DNA of 64,000 nt from positions 218,992,484 to 219,056,483 of the forward strand of contig CAXKWD010000001.1 in the NCBI GenBank assembly GCA_964059195.1, read 5' to 3'. The notes under the pieces were generated by a model. It made no database searches. It worked only from the letters and a program-made list of their open reading frames with translations, and was not told the DNA's origin. This DNA comes from Ectobius pallidus. Taxonomy: Eukaryota > Arthropoda > Insecta > Blattodea > Ectobiidae. The stretch's first letter is position 1. Each line of letters opens with the position of its first letter. Of the stretch, positions 22,559-33,559 are shown piece by piece. The position numbers were made by a program, and so were the translations under genes.

Positions 22559-23245
22559 AATTCCCTTTAGGCAAGCCTACAGGCTGAGGTAGATTTCGAA
22601 GTGCTTTTGATTTAATTTCTTTCTTCTTCTTTAGCCTTGGCATGACAAACCCGCAATAATAACTGCAAAAAAGAGGAAAGAGCAAAACATTCAAATCTCG
22701 CCTTATATGAGAACTATCAAGAAACTAGTTATTGATTTGTATTCTACTCATCAAGAGCTTTTCAACGATTGCCCACAAGAGGTGGTTTCAAAAATTTCGA
22801 ATTTCCATCCACCCACCCCCACTCGTACCCCCAAAACCCCCGAATCGTTGGTGTCACTGTGAACTCCAAAGGGAGTACTCTAATTTATTCAAACCAAGTT
22901 TCCCTGTATACTTCATAGGGGCCGAGATATAAATGTTTTAAAATTTCAACCCCCTCCCCCGACCACCCCCTTAGGCCAATTTTGCTCATTAACGAACTTG
23001 TCCGAACTATTGGGCCTAGAAACAACATAATAAAATTTGGTTCAAATATCTTCAAAATTACGACCGCTATCGTGTAAAGATATATATATAACATTTTTTT
23101 TTTTTTTTTTTTTTTTGAACAGGCGGTGGTTTCGTACTCAGGGAGGCATGAAACGTAAAGATATGAAAGAATTTTTCAAAAGTCATGACATGGTATCGAT
23201 TGCAATAGGTAGATTTTTATTCGAAATGTACCTAATAATCTTAAT
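22557..23245 (+). repeat. Y repeat, copy 1
   Basis: Begins AATTCCCTTTAGGCAAGCC and ends with GTAGATTTTT.TTCGAAATC, giving short inverted subterminal matches (GTAGATTTCGAAG). The body has C-rich runs (ACCCCCACTCGTACCCCC) and a long T-run at 23094-23116. Four copies are in the window, at high identity by eye. No coding; superfamily unknown. Confidence 0.75.
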
Positions 23246-23515
23246 ATTCTGGACGAATGTGGAAATTATTCGAAATGCGAGGTCACGGAGAGACCTTACT
23301 GACCTCTAGCGCAGATTCGTAACCAGAGGCGCTTGGCGATTGATAAGTTCGTGATATGTCGGTGAATTGTCCTTTGATGCATTTTGAAAACACTAATTTA
23401 CTCTCGTAGATGCATTTGCATTATGCGGTTCGTTATGTAACGCAGCCTCAGGGAACTTCGGTGCTCATGAATGCATCTTGAGAAAATCCGGATCTCGAAT
23501 TTTTGTTCTGACTTC
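23246..23515. other. No feature recognised
   Basis: Spacer between the Y repeat and the mariner palindrome. Confidence 0.4.
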
Positions 23516-23590
23516 GAGGTGCGTCCAGAAAGTAAGTTTTCCTGGGCAGTTTGCAGAAAAAAAACACAATTTCAAGGAAATATTTATTGC

Positions 23591-24372
23591 TAGGGACCGG
23601 ATTCTTAGGTTTTTACCTATTTTTTCCCTTGCTTCCAAAACAAAAAATGATCACACACTTTTTCGAATCATGTCCATAGGATTCACCCACATTAATTCTG
23701 TGGCACCTAAAAATACCTACATGGGGTATAAAAACCTAAATGTACCTAAACGGGATAAAAGACCTAAAATATCTAATTTAGGCTACTTATTTGTCTTTTT
23801 TTGTTTGTCAGTTGATAAATCGATATTTTGCGGAGAGACAATTTTTGTCGAGTTGAAATTAATAGCACCAGCGTTTCGTTCAATCCAATGTCGTCTAGGA
23901 TGACAGTATCAAGAGAGGAAGTGTAAGAGTACCTGCGTATTCCTTTTAAAATATTCGTACGAACAACCACTGCTGACGTCATGTGAGGTTGAAAGTACAT
24001 TTTCTGCCATCAAATGTATTCTAAGAGATAACAGGAAGAACTTCACAGTTGAGGATCTTGTAAGATGTTTAGTGATATACTGTAACCAGGAAATGTGAGA
24101 CAATCTTATTTTCACTGCTTCTTTTGATTGTTTATGCTTTCTTTCTTCAATTGTATAATATTGTCCTGAAGCAAGTTTACACAAATTTAAGTCAATTTTG
24201 TTAAGTTAAACTTTACAAGTATTATGTATTGAATCCTATGTAGCACATTCAAATTAATTAAACCAATTATTCTACCCGAAAACGATATTTTGGACAAAAA
24301 CCTAAAAAAAACTATTTCACCTAATGGAAAACCTAAAACAGTGTTTTTAAAAACCTAAAAATCCGGTCCCTA
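23591..24372 (+). mobile_element. hAT element, TAGGGACCGGATT family, copy 1
   Basis: TIRs TAGGGACCGGATT carry an exact 8-bp duplication, TTTATTGC (23583-23590, 24373-24380). Both ends are rich in ACCTAAA units. A transposase remnant (hAT C-terminal dimerisation region) lies inside, confirming the superfamily. A second full-length copy is at 46475-47260. Confidence 0.92.
23946..24098 (+). pseudogene. hAT transposase C-terminal (dimerisation) fragment
   Basis: Plus-strand codons read ..EQPLLTSCEVESTFSAIK.. and continue through RDNRKNFTVEDL to a stop at 24096-24098. This matches the known C-terminal pattern of hAT transposases (TS..VER.FS..., then R..L.....). About 50 codons survive with no catalytic region. 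The same fragment, with an indel, is on the minus strand at about 46760-46905. Confidence 0.8.
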
Positions 24373-24869
24373 TTTATTGCAATAGATACAGCAAGTGTTC
24401 AACTATTTTTCAACGTATTCGCCATCGGAATTGATACATTTTTCATACCGACCAGTTTTTTAATACCTGTATCGTACAAGTGTCCCGCCAGGGATTTAAA
24501 CCACTGTGTGACAATCATCTCCGCCTCTTTGTCATTTTCCGTCATTTCTTTAGGTGTAAGAAAAGATGGAAATCATTGGGAGCGAAGTCCGGGCTGTAGG
24601 GTGGATGCTTAAACACCTCCCAGTCGAACTTCTGCAGGAGACTTGCTAGAAGGTGTTTAAACATCCACCCTGCAGCCCGGACTTGGCTCCCATATATTCC
24701 TACACCTCAATAAATGACAGAGAATGACAGAGAAGCGGAGATGTTTGTCACACAGTGGTTCAAATACCTGGAAGCAGATTTCTATGACACACGTATTCAA
24801 AAGTTGGTGCCACGGTAAGACAAATGTTTCAGTTCCGGTGGCGATAATTTTCATATTTCTGAGTGATTC

Positions 24870-25575
24870 TCTTATCTATCAATTTTAAGTAGATTTCGAA
24901 GAAAAATCTACCTATTGCAATGGATATCATGTCATGATTTTCAAACATTCTTTCAAATCTGTACGTTTCATGCCTCCCTAAGTACGAAACCACCTCCTGT
25001 TCAAAAAATTTTTTGTGATATTTATATATCTTTACACGCTAGCGGCCGTAATTTTGAAGATATTTGAACCAAATTTTATTATGCTATTTCTAGGCCCAAT
25101 AGTTCGGACAAGTTCGTTAATGAGCGAAATTGGCCCAAGGGGGGGGGGTCGGAGGAGGGGGTTAAAATTTTGAAAATTTATATCTCAGCCCCTATGAAGT
25201 ATAGAGGGAAACTTTGTTTGAATAAATTAGAGTACTCCCTATAGAGTTCACAGTGACACCAACGATTCGGGGGTTTTGGGGATACGAGTGGGGGTGGGTG
25301 GAAGGAAATTCGAATTTTGAAACTACTTCTTATGGAGTATCGTTGAAAAGCTCTTGATGAGTACTCTACAAATCAATAAATAGTTTCTCGATAGTTCTCA
25401 TATAAGGCGAGATTTGAATGTTTGAAAAAGTTCTCTTTCCTCTTTTTTTGCACTTATTATTGCGGGTTTGTCATGCCAAGGCTAAAGAAGAAGAGTGCTA
25501 CGCAGCGACAATAAATTAAACCAAAAGCACTTCGAAATCTACCACAGCCTGTAGGCTTGCCTAAAGGGATTTTTA
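24870..25575 (-). repeat. Y repeat, copy 2 (inverted relative to copy 1)
   Basis: Reverse-complement copy of 22557-23245, nearly full length. With copy 1 it brackets the mariner palindrome, so 22557-25575 can fold as a stem of about 690 bp. Confidence 0.75.
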
Positions 25576-26478
25576 AATATCGTATGAACAACATAATCTA
25601 GAATCTTTGGATTATCTGCACTAAAAATATTTTAAAAAAATAATTCATCACTTGTTAAATTTTTAAAGAAATTTTTACATCTGAAATATTTTTTTTACAA
25701 ATAAATTATTAAAGTTACATCAATGATTCTACATAGTGTTGTTCCATAATATAAAACATACTTGCATGCAAAAATTTACTGCAATATCTCAATAAATGTT
25801 TGAGTATCCATTGAAACGGCACTTCAGTGCACAAAATTTCGCTGCTATTTTGTAATAATAAGTATTTCCCATTAACTGTAATAGTTAAATTAATTCTGAA
25901 AAAAGTATGGAATTGTAGAATTAGTATATATAAAGCATGCCTTATTGCTAGGCTACAGAACGATTATTTGCTGAGAAAAAAAAAAAGAAACTTCACCTAT
26001 TTTTCAGCATCGAAAGCTTTTTTCCACCCCTTGATGTTAATTCGAGTTCCCTGCACCTTAAAACCCCCCACATAGTGAGTTTCTTCCAAGTGTTTTCCCG
26101 TTTAGGCGTGCATTCATGATCCCCTTCTATATAAATCAGATCTCTTCGAATCGTAAACAAATGAATCAAGATAGCAACCGAGTAAGGCCATCTTGAATTA
26201 ATTTCACGATTGAATACTGCCTTGCTAATGTTTTCCACAACAATCGAATTGCTTGTGTGTTTCTTATGGAAGGTATTTCGTCTCCTCAAAAACATTTGAT
26301 TTTTGGCATGCAGATGGCCACTAGATGTGAACTGCTTTGATTCAGATTGTGCACTGACCATAAAACTGTTCTACTTTACGTGTAAGATGGCCATTGTTGC
26401 TGGAAATATTAACTTTTGCATTGATTCTATTGTTAGATTTCAAACAAGCAGTGAATGTTCCAAAAATTATGTATTGTA
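25576..26478. other. No gene; faint Helitron-like and shared repeat pieces
   Basis: 26030-26190 resembles the inner 3' part of the Helitron at 17244 (CATAGTGAGTTTCTTCCAA against TATAGTGAGTTTCGTCCAA). 26400-26465 matches 30515-30580 (TTTTGCATTGATTCTATTGTT). No open frame is convincing. Confidence 0.45.
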
Positions 26479-27238
26479 CAGTCGGTCAAATAAAAAACGT
26501 CGGGACTCGTATGCAGTTAAAATTAAAGTTTCAACGCATTAGTTCACAAGTTTCCTATAAAAAACATAAAATACAGGTCATTTTCGGAACATATGAGGCC
26601 ATGCGACAGGAGGGAAGAAATGAACAACGAGGGAAAAATGAAAAACGCGGAAAGCGCAATACACGATATTCAACTTAATGTATTGTCATAATTCATTTTG
26701 CTTTGTGTCATCGCCACATACAAATGCTAAAGTGAGAGAAAGTGTAGTTAGGGCTGTAATTGACCTGCATTTTTCGGCCTCTGAAGCAGCGAGAAGGATC
26801 CATATTTCTTAAAGAGGTGGGTACTTCACTATAATGCGACCGGGAGTTTTCATAGGAATCGTGGATCTGGCCGGCCATGTATTTCGATGCTAGATTTGTG
26901 GCAGAAGCTGAACGTAAGTTATTGATTTTGCACTGCAAGTACCGGTATTATAAAATAAAATCTTTAAAAAATGCTCCTTGAATAATCATATTCCTTGCGA
27001 ATCTATTAATTATTAATATTATAAAAATTTGCAACCAAGAATATGGCGGATGTGAGACATATAGCCACAGCCTTCTATACATGTTCGTTTTGGAACAAAA
27101 CCGACTGAATAATCAAGAAAATACATGGAGAGACAAGAGGCAGGTGTGAACCTAACCTTAAGTCTTCCTGTACATGCGCATATGCTCGTTCGTGATACTT
27201 AATCAAATACCGCCCGACGTTTTTTATTTGACCGACTG
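26479..27238 (+). mobile_element. Tc1-like element, decayed
   Basis: Inverted ends CAGTCGGTCAAATAAAAAAC with TA on both sides (26477-26478, 27239-27240). The CAGT start and the TA target are typical of Tc1 elements. A helix-turn-helix transposase remnant lies inside. At about 760 bp it is shorter than a full Tc1 (about 1.6 kb), so it is internally deleted. Confidence 0.85.
26726..26921 (+). pseudogene. Tc1-like transposase N-terminal HTH fragment
   Basis: The frame reads VRAVIDLHFSASEAARRIHI, meets a TAA at 26810, then continues in the same frame with KRW.., GSFHRNRGSGRPCIS. The pattern EAARRI....KRW...Y...G....R.GSGRP is the paired-like double HTH linker of Tc1/IS630 transposases. The DDE domain is missing. 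Confidence 0.75.
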
Positions 27239-27261
27239 TACTTTTATTTTTATTTTTTTTT

Positions 27262-27650
27262 TGCACGACTTAACTAATTAGTGGTACTTACGAATATTGT
27301 TGCCGTGGATCGTAAGTTGACATTCCCACACGCAATCTTGTTGCTATGTGCGGTAAGCGTTTCAGTGCTGTTATGAATATTACGCCACACCTCATATTAC
27401 AAACCTTTATGGACAAGGCCCCCCAGCACAAATATTCGGTTCCCATAAACAACATCTATCTTCAAGAATGTATATACATAATATTTTCAGGTAACATCTC
27501 AATTAATTTAATTAAATTGATATAAATAATCATCGTGCAAAGAATAGCATGCAATACTCGTACCGTAAGCGCATAAGGGATCTCGGAAACTATTTCCTCG
27601 ATCCGTATGCATGCCTTACGGCACTTGTATCGCAATATACTATAACATTA
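27262..27650 (-). repeat. K repeat, copy 2
   Basis: Left end TTTTTTTTTGCACGACTTAA, right end reverse of ATAGTATATTGCGATACAAG; shares blocks with the other K copies. Adjacent to the Tc1-like element's right end. Confidence 0.75.
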
Positions 27651-27683
27651 CGGTATTATGCTTTCAAAACTTATATTATTTAT

Positions 27684-28130
27684 GGCCGGTTTCTATAAAC
27701 TCGCGAATTACCTATGGGTAAATTATCCAATGGACAGAATTTTCACAAAAATAACACCACACAAACACAAATAATTTAAAGATAGCAATCACATACACTT
27801 GTAGCGAGTTTCTAGATCAATGTCCTCTGGATAAATATGAAAATGACAGAAAAAATGTGAAAATGACAGAAAAATGTTCCTACAAACTCGGGCTAGATCT
27901 TTCCAAGGGTAAATCTTCGGGTTAATTTATCCTTTCATGGATGGCTGGATAAAATTTAACCTTTCATAGGATCAATAGTAATATTTAAACAATGAGAATC
28001 AAAGCCTTCTGAATTAAATTAACTGTACAACTCCAAGGCCTTGCTCATTATATCATTGTAGGTTAAATGGAACTAATTTGTCCATGGGTAATTTACCCAT
28101 AGGTAATTCACTAGTTTGTAGAAACAGGGC
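27684..28130. mobile_element. MITE with about 50-bp TIRs (Harbinger-like ends)
   Basis: Left GGCCGGTTTCTATAAACT and right (reversed) GCCCTGTTTCTACAAACT extend into GAATTACCTATGGGTAAATT on both sides. Ends of this style occur in PIF/Harbinger MITEs, but I could not define a 3-bp target duplication. No coding. Confidence 0.7.
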
Positions 28131-28444
28131 ATTAAAGGAGGACATTTTGAAATGTATTTTCTATTTACCAGTAGTGGTACCGTATCAATTAATTTGTACA
28201 ATATTTCAGTGAATTCCATTGGTGAGTTTTAGAGTATTTTGTTCCACAGTTAATTTCTGGGTAAAACGTTTGGAAAATTATACAGTTTTTAAATTTAAAC
28301 ATAATATATTCTATAATATGTAGTTCACTGACGGTTCCCTTTACCGGTACAATGGGGTTAAATGTGACAAAATCACAAAATGTAATGCTATATTTGCTTC
28401 AGTGAGCAAGATTTAAAAGTAATTTTTGGTAGTACATTAATAAT
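28131..28444. other. Shared repeat fragment, no gene
   Basis: 28155-28262 matches 30690-30785 (ACCGTATCAATTAATTTGTA, CAGTGAATTCCATTGG). Family unknown. Confidence 0.5.
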
Positions 28445-28735
28445 AGGGGTACGCCGTAGCGCAGTGGTTGAGGCGCTGCGCTGCAAACCGGTAGGTCGCG
28501 GGTTCGATCCCCGATGACTTCGTTTGGAGTTATCCAATTGGCCTAATCCTTCTGGTGAACTGTGGCCGACTCAGCCTCTAACAGAATTGAGTACCAGGAG
28601 CAATCCTGGGTGTAGAGGCGGCCGGTGAGTAAGGCTGACAACCTTACCACCTTCACTTTCCGTATGTCTAATATCTGAGAGCCTCAACCTCCTGGAACCC
28701 TCTGGGCCTCCATGGTCTACATAGGGAAAATTTTT
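28445..28735 (+). repeat. tRNA-derived SINE, type B (Cys-like head)
   Basis: Head GTAGCGCAGTGGTTGAGGCG (box A) and GGGTTCGATCCCC (box B), with GCA in the anticodon position. A GC-richer body follows (CCTCCTGGAACCCTCTGGGC). The tail runs into AT minisatellite. The 3' part is also at 58396-58505 (minus). Confidence 0.85.
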
Positions 28736-29030
28736 GGATTTTTAAATTTTGGATTTCTAGATTTTTTTAAATTTTGGATCTTCGAATTCTTTAATTTTTT
28801 TTTTTAATATTTTAATTTTGGATTTTTTTAACTTTGGATTTTTAGAATTTTGGATTTTTTATAATGGTGAAGGGTTCATTACGCCACTAAGCTCGAAGCA
28901 ATAGGCCTAATAGCCCCCACTCAATGACTAATACCTTTCCCCCGCGCGGTCCCGTATTTTTTTTTTTAATTTTTGGATTTTTTAATTTTGGATATTTGGA
29001 TTTTTATTTTTTAAATTTTGGATAATCCTA
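28735..29030. repeat. AT-rich minisatellite, TTGGATTTTTTAATTT type, array 1
   Basis: Imperfect units of 10-20 bp built on TTTTGGATTTTTTAATTT, broken at about 28864-28950 by non-repetitive sequence. The right flank is the same as that of the second array at 31690-32000. Confidence 0.8.
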
Positions 29031-29165
29031 ATCATTGACTTGATTGTTTTCTGTGCAGTTCGTCACAGCCCCACTACTTTTGTGACAATTTTGTTCGTAA
29101 TGCAACTTTGGGTTAGCTCTCGATTTACTCCTCGCGCGCCTAAAGAAGTTTCACTTCAAAACATA
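29025..29165. repeat. Flank repeat with TTTTCTGTGCAGT motif
   Basis: CCTAATCATT, TTGTTTTCTGTGCAGT and GGGTTAGCTCTCGATTTACT recur at 31995-32130. Shorter forms are at 155-205, 56990-57020 and 59895-59950. CTGTGCAG resembles a splice acceptor, but there is no associated exon. Confidence 0.55.
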
Positions 29166-29210
29166 CATCCATATTTTTCAGTTGAAGCAATTAATACAAT
29201 TATATTACTG

Positions 29211-29535
29211 AGCGAGGTGGCAGAGATGGTAACGTCTTCGACTCGCCTTCGGGAGGTCCCAGGTTCAAATCCCGTGGCCGGTCAATTTGACATGGGTTTT
29301 TTCCTGGTTTCCTCGGTCGTAAAGGCAAATGCCGAATTGGATATTTACATTCTTTGAATCATCTTCATTTCATCTAGTATCACATCCATTTAAATTAATG
29401 TCAGTTGAAATTTACTCCATAAAATACGCTAACAATAGAAAATAATTGGCAATCATTAGTTCCATGGCCTACCCTACTGCACAGACACAGATCCTGAACT
29501 CCTTAAATAGCGTCGTAGCTAAAAAGGAGTATAAA
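29211..29535 (+). repeat. tRNA-derived SINE, type A
   Basis: Complete copy: GAGCGAGGTGGCAGAGATGG head, GGTTCAAATCCCGTGGCCGG box B region, GTAAAGGCAAATGCCGAATT core, and 3' end TAGCTAAAAAGGAGTATAAA. Confidence 0.9.
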
Positions 29536-30063
29536 AATTCCTTTAGGCAAGCCTACAGGCTGAAGTAGATTTCGAAGTGCTTTTGGTTTAATTTATTGTC
29601 GCTGCATAGCACTCTTCTTCTTTTGCCTTGGCATGACAAACCCGCAATAATAACTGCAAAAAAGAGGAAAGAACACTTTTTCAAACATTCAAATCTCGCC
29701 TTATATGAGAACTATCAAGAAACTAGTTATTGATTTGTAGAATACTCATCAAGAGCTTTTCAACGATTCCCCACAAGACGTAGTTTCAAAAATTTCGAAT
29801 TTCCATCTCCTACCCCCACTCGTACCCCCAAAACCCCCGAATCGTTGGTGTCACTGTGAACTCCATAGGGAGTACTCTAATTTATTCAAACAAAGTGTCC
29901 CTCTATACTTCATAGGGGCCGAGATATAAATGTTTTAATATTTCAACCTCCTCCCCCGACCATCCCTTTGGGCCAATTTTGCTCATTAATGAACTTGTCC
30001 GAACTAATAGGCCTAATTTGGTTCAAATATCTTCAAAATTACGGCCGCTATCGTGTAAAGATA

Positions 30064-30105
<42 letters not shown>

Positions 30106-30500
30106 CTCAGAGCCAAAGGAACGTAACTCCAAATTTCATATTTTTTTGTCTTTTTCATATTCTGTACTAACTTATTGACCTCTATAGAACCAATTAATAT
30201 TAAATCCATAATTTCATTAGAAACCAAGATATTGAGAGCCAAAAAGTAGTAACTCCATTCCCCTTTATTGTTCATAATTTTGTTATTCGCTCCTCCTGTA
30301 AAATTTAGTTTTTGGCAGTTACGCTCGTTTGGCTCTGAGGTACAGATATATATATATATATCACAAATATTTTTTTTTTTGGAACAGGCGGTGTTTTCGT
30401 ACTTAGGGAGGCATGAAACGTAAAGATATGAAAGAATTTTTCGAAAGTCATGACATGGTATCGATTGCAATAGGTAGATTTTTCTTCGAAATCTACTTAA
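29536..30500 (+). repeat. Y repeat, copy 3, with a MITE inserted
   Basis: Same sequence as 22557-23245, starting AAATTCCTTTAGGCAAGCC. The internal (TA)n track received a MITE at 30101-30344. The right end TTCTTCGAAATCTACTT at about 30480-30495 is intact. Confidence 0.78.
30101..30344. mobile_element. MITE with TGTACCTCAGAGCCAAA TIRs, copy 1
   Basis: 17-bp perfect inverted ends with a 210-bp interior. An almost identical copy in reverse orientation is at 32971-33215. It sits in a (TA)n tract, so its target duplication cannot be read here. Confidence 0.82.
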
Positions 30501-30789
30501 AAACAGCTGAAAATAAGATGTAGCTGGAAATTTTGCATTGATTCTATTGTTAGCGTTTAAACAAGCAGTGAATCTTCCATAATTGTGCTTTTATGTTCTA
30601 AATTAGGCCTATACTGTTTTGTGCTTTTAAAACTTATTTTATCCAGTACCGTTACAGAAGTACAGGAAAACGCGATATTTTCTTCTCTATTTACCAGTAC
30701 TGGTACCGTATCAATTAATTTGTATAATATTTCAGTGAATTCCATTGGCGAGTTTTAGAGTATTTTGTTTCACAGTTAATTTCTGGTTC
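30501..30789. other. Shared repeat fragments, no gene
   Basis: Blocks match 26400-26465 and 28155-28262 in the same order, suggesting a longer decayed repeat shared by 26.4-28.3 kb and this stretch, with younger elements inserted at the former site. Confidence 0.5.
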
Positions 30790-30985
30790 ATATTCCGTGG
30801 CCGGCCAATTTGACATGGGGTTTTTCATGATCATCCTCACCATTTCATTTAAATTAACCTCAGTTGAAATTTATTCCATTAAATACACCGACAGTAGAAA
30901 TAATTGGCAATAAATAGTTCCATGGCCTACCCAACTGTGAACTCCTGATATGGCCTCGTAGCTAAAAGGAGTATAAACACAGCTC
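30790..30985 (+). repeat. SINE type A, missing its tRNA head
   Basis: Starts at CCGTGGCCGGCCAATTTGACA and keeps the body to the CTAAAAGGAGTATAAA end; an internal deletion removes the AAAGGCAAATGCC core. Confidence 0.8.
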
Positions 30986-31459
30986 AGTTTTTTTAAAAAA
31001 TCCTCCTAAGCTGTTGCGCAGCACAGACTAAATATTGTGCTTTAAAAAGTTCAGTTTTTGAACCCCCCTCCCCCCAATGCAATTTTTGTGTCGATGCGCT
31101 TGGCAACTGTTAAACAACAACTAATTTGGAGAGAAGCATTTGTAACCATGACAACAGTTGATCAATTAAGATAATGAGTCGTCACATTTTCGTGAAGTGT
31201 TTGAGTAACGCATTATGTCATATGGCCTGGTTCACAACGCTAAAACAATAATGTTCCAGAAAAAAAAAACAAAAGTATATTCACACGTTAAGTAATTATA
31301 TGTCACATTTCCCCGAATTTCTTCACCTTCATGCGTTTATTAACACTCATTCATTTTCTGTTATTCGCTTAATTCCAGCAGTAAAAACAGTTCCCTTATT
31401 TGTGCACCCATTCAAGCTATGTATTTGCTCTCTACAGCGTTTTCATGAATAGAAAAAAC
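30986..31459. other. No feature recognised
   Basis: Contains a C-run at 31065-31074 and an A-run at 31260-31270. No coding or repeat match. Confidence 0.4.
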
Positions 31460-32340
31460 ATCGATGTTCACCAACGATGTTCAAATCGGAGGTAACCATC
31501 GATGTGACGATAATATGAAAACGTATATGTATTTGGACGGAAACCATCGCCGTATAACTTATTTTTAAATTGTAATGGTTTCAGAAAAGTAGGCAAAATT
31601 AAAAAATAAACTGAAATATTTCCATATGAACTATCGATGTAAAAAAAAAAAAAATCGGGAGCTTGGAACGCCACGCGACAGAAGTGAAACTTGGATTTTT
31701 TAATTTTTTAATTTTTTTAATTTGGGATTTTCAGTTTTTGATTGTTGGACTTTTTTAATTTTGGGTTTTTATACTTTTTTAATTTTGGATTTTTTAAATT
31801 TTGGAAGTATGGATTTTTTAATTTTCGATTTTTTTATTTTTTTGGATTTTTAAATTTTTTAAATTTTGAATCTTTGAATTTTTTTTACTTTTTGGATTTT
31901 TTAATTTTGGATTTGCAATGTTTTAATTTTGGTTTTTGGATTTTTTAATTTTGGATTTTTATATATTTTTATTTTAAATTTTTGGATTTTTAAAATTTTG
32001 GATAAGCCTAATCATTAAGTTGATTTTTCTGTGCAGTCCGTCACTTACAGTGATGATTTTGTTCGTAACGCTAGAGCGTAACGCAATTTTGGGTTAGCTC
32101 TCGATTTACTCCTAGCTCTGCAAAAGAAGTTTGACTTCAAAAATCGATGTTTCTGAAAACTATGGTGCTGTAAATAAAATTATATCTTAGAACCAAGGCA
32201 GGCCTATTAATCTTATTTTTATTATAAAAACATCGATGTAACTAAAACATCGGTTGTTTTCCATCGATGTAAAAGACGTCGATCATCGACATGGAAACGT
32301 GGAAGTTTTGAAAACATCAACCATCTTTGCTCAACCCTAA
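31460..32340. mobile_element. Possible hAT-like element with CATCGATG arrays, interrupted
   Basis: CATCGATG/ACATCGATGT units occur at about 31460-31640 and 32228-32295. The right end CTCAACCCTA (reversed TAGGGTTGAG) at about 32330-32340 looks like a hAT TIR. The middle is occupied by the AT minisatellite and its flank (31690-32150). The left TIR was not found. Confidence 0.45.
31690..32000. repeat. AT-rich minisatellite, array 2
   Basis: Imperfect TTTTGGATTTTTTAATTT units over about 310 bp. It shares both unit type and right flank with array 1, so the two arrays are copies of one mobile or duplicated block. Confidence 0.85.
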
Positions 32341-32504
32341 AATAGAGGAAGTAATGTGTTACCCCGAAATTACAATCAACCATTTTCATAGTTAATGCCA
32401 TGAATTACTCGGAAGAAATCCCCGATAAATTCTATCTAGGGAAATTACATAAATTAATATTTCAAAAACGAATTGAGGTATTAAAATACAATTTTTCTTT
32501 CTTT

Positions 32505-32958
32505 CTTTCTTCTTCGTAGTTTTACCTCTCCCTTTTCTTAGGATTTAAGCAACCCAAGCCGCCCGAGCCTTACAGGGCCGCGACCTGTCGGGAGAGGGAT
32601 TACCTTTGGATCACATACATAGGCCTACTTTTTTGACCAGACAAGGACATGGAGGGCTCCCTGGATGAGTGATCAGCCCAATGCCGGGGCCACCTCCGAG
32701 ACAACACGAACACATAGGACGAGACACACCATTCACACACACACACTCACTCAGAACAAGGCGAGGATGGGAATGAAGATGATAATGACGGCCAGATGAT
32801 ATCCGGGGACCACAAGCGCCTAAAGTTATCTGACATTTGTCTCACAGGTGAGGGAAAACCCCGGAAAAAAACCTCACCTACTTGTCCCGACCAGGAATCG
32901 AACCCGGGCCCGCTGCGTGAGAGGAATGAACGCATCCCCTGAGCCACAGCGGTGGACC
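32505..32958 (-). repeat. tRNA-derived SINE, type D
   Basis: Minus-strand head CACCGCTGTGGCTCAGGGGA (box A) and GGGTTCGATTCCTGG (box B); the body contains CGGGGTTTTCCCTCACC, TATCATCTGGCC and GGTGGCCCCGGCATTGGGC. The 3' tail adjoins a TTTC/GAAA repeat at 32495-32515. A piece is at 40945-41047. Confidence 0.88.
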
Positions 32959-32970
32959 AAAATACAATTC

Positions 32971-33215
32971 TGTACCTCAGAGCCAAACGAGCGTAACTGC
33001 CAAAAACTAAATTTTACAGGAGGAGCGAAAATCAAAATTATGAACAATAAAGGGGAATGGAGTTACTACTATTTGGCTCTCAATATCTTGGTTTCTAATG
33101 AAATTATGGATTTAATATTAATTGGTTCTATAGAGGTCAAGAAGTTAGTAAAGAATATGAAAAAAACAAAAAAAATATGAAATTTGGAGTTACGTTCCTT
33201 TGGCTCTGAGGTACA
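32971..33215. mobile_element. MITE with TGTACCTCAGAGCCAAA TIRs, copy 2
   Basis: Reverse-orientation copy of 30101-30344, inserted next to the SINE head. The flanks (ATT.. and GAATT..) give no firm target duplication. Confidence 0.82.
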
Positions 33216-33559
33216 GAATTTTAAAATTCAAAATCTGTTTACATTTTCATCAAGTCTGCTAAATATCAGGTTTGTAGGCTATGGCCTATGTTGATGTGAT
33301 AGCCATGGTTCTTCAAGTATCTGATGGACCTGTCTTGTCTACTTGCAGACTCGATCAGATGGGAATTGGTACAATGTCGCAAGATAGCGTTGTTGGAGGG
33401 GGGCCGGCAAGAGTTTTCTTGTAGTTCACCGGGAAACACGGAGTCGGCAGTTTGTGGTGTAGCTGTGCCTCAGGAGGTCGTAGGGACCCGAGACCATTCA
33501 GCTGTGAGTACTTTTACTTTCATCCAACACTCCCACATTTAGACTTCCTTATATTGCAG
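33216..33559. other. No feature recognised
   Basis: Short open frames on the plus strand (33324-33542, 33452-33670) have GC-richer codons than the surroundings, but no recognisable similarity. Confidence 0.35.

Larger units (their letters stand above)
23516..24855. mobile_element. Mariner-derived palindrome, split by a hAT
   Basis: The left end GAGGTGCGTCCAGAAAGTAA is a good mariner-type TIR. After removing the hAT (23591-24372) the left arm continues to a centre near 24640, and the right arm carries mariner C-terminal coding (NDREAEMFVTQWF, YDTRIQKLVPR). The right arm stops near 24850, just before an inverted Y repeat, so its outer TIR is lost. Confidence 0.8.

Noticed and set aside
23478..23903. 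141-codon plus-strand frame
   Set aside because: It crosses the mariner/hAT junction at 23591 and is not in the transposase frame; a chance fusion.
29040..29357. 105-codon frame
   Set aside because: Runs from the GTGCAGTCCG repeat into a SINE; both parts are non-coding repeats.
30048..30470. 140-codon minus-strand frame
   Set aside because: It spans a Y repeat and a nested MITE; sequence is simple TA repeat plus non-coding MITE.
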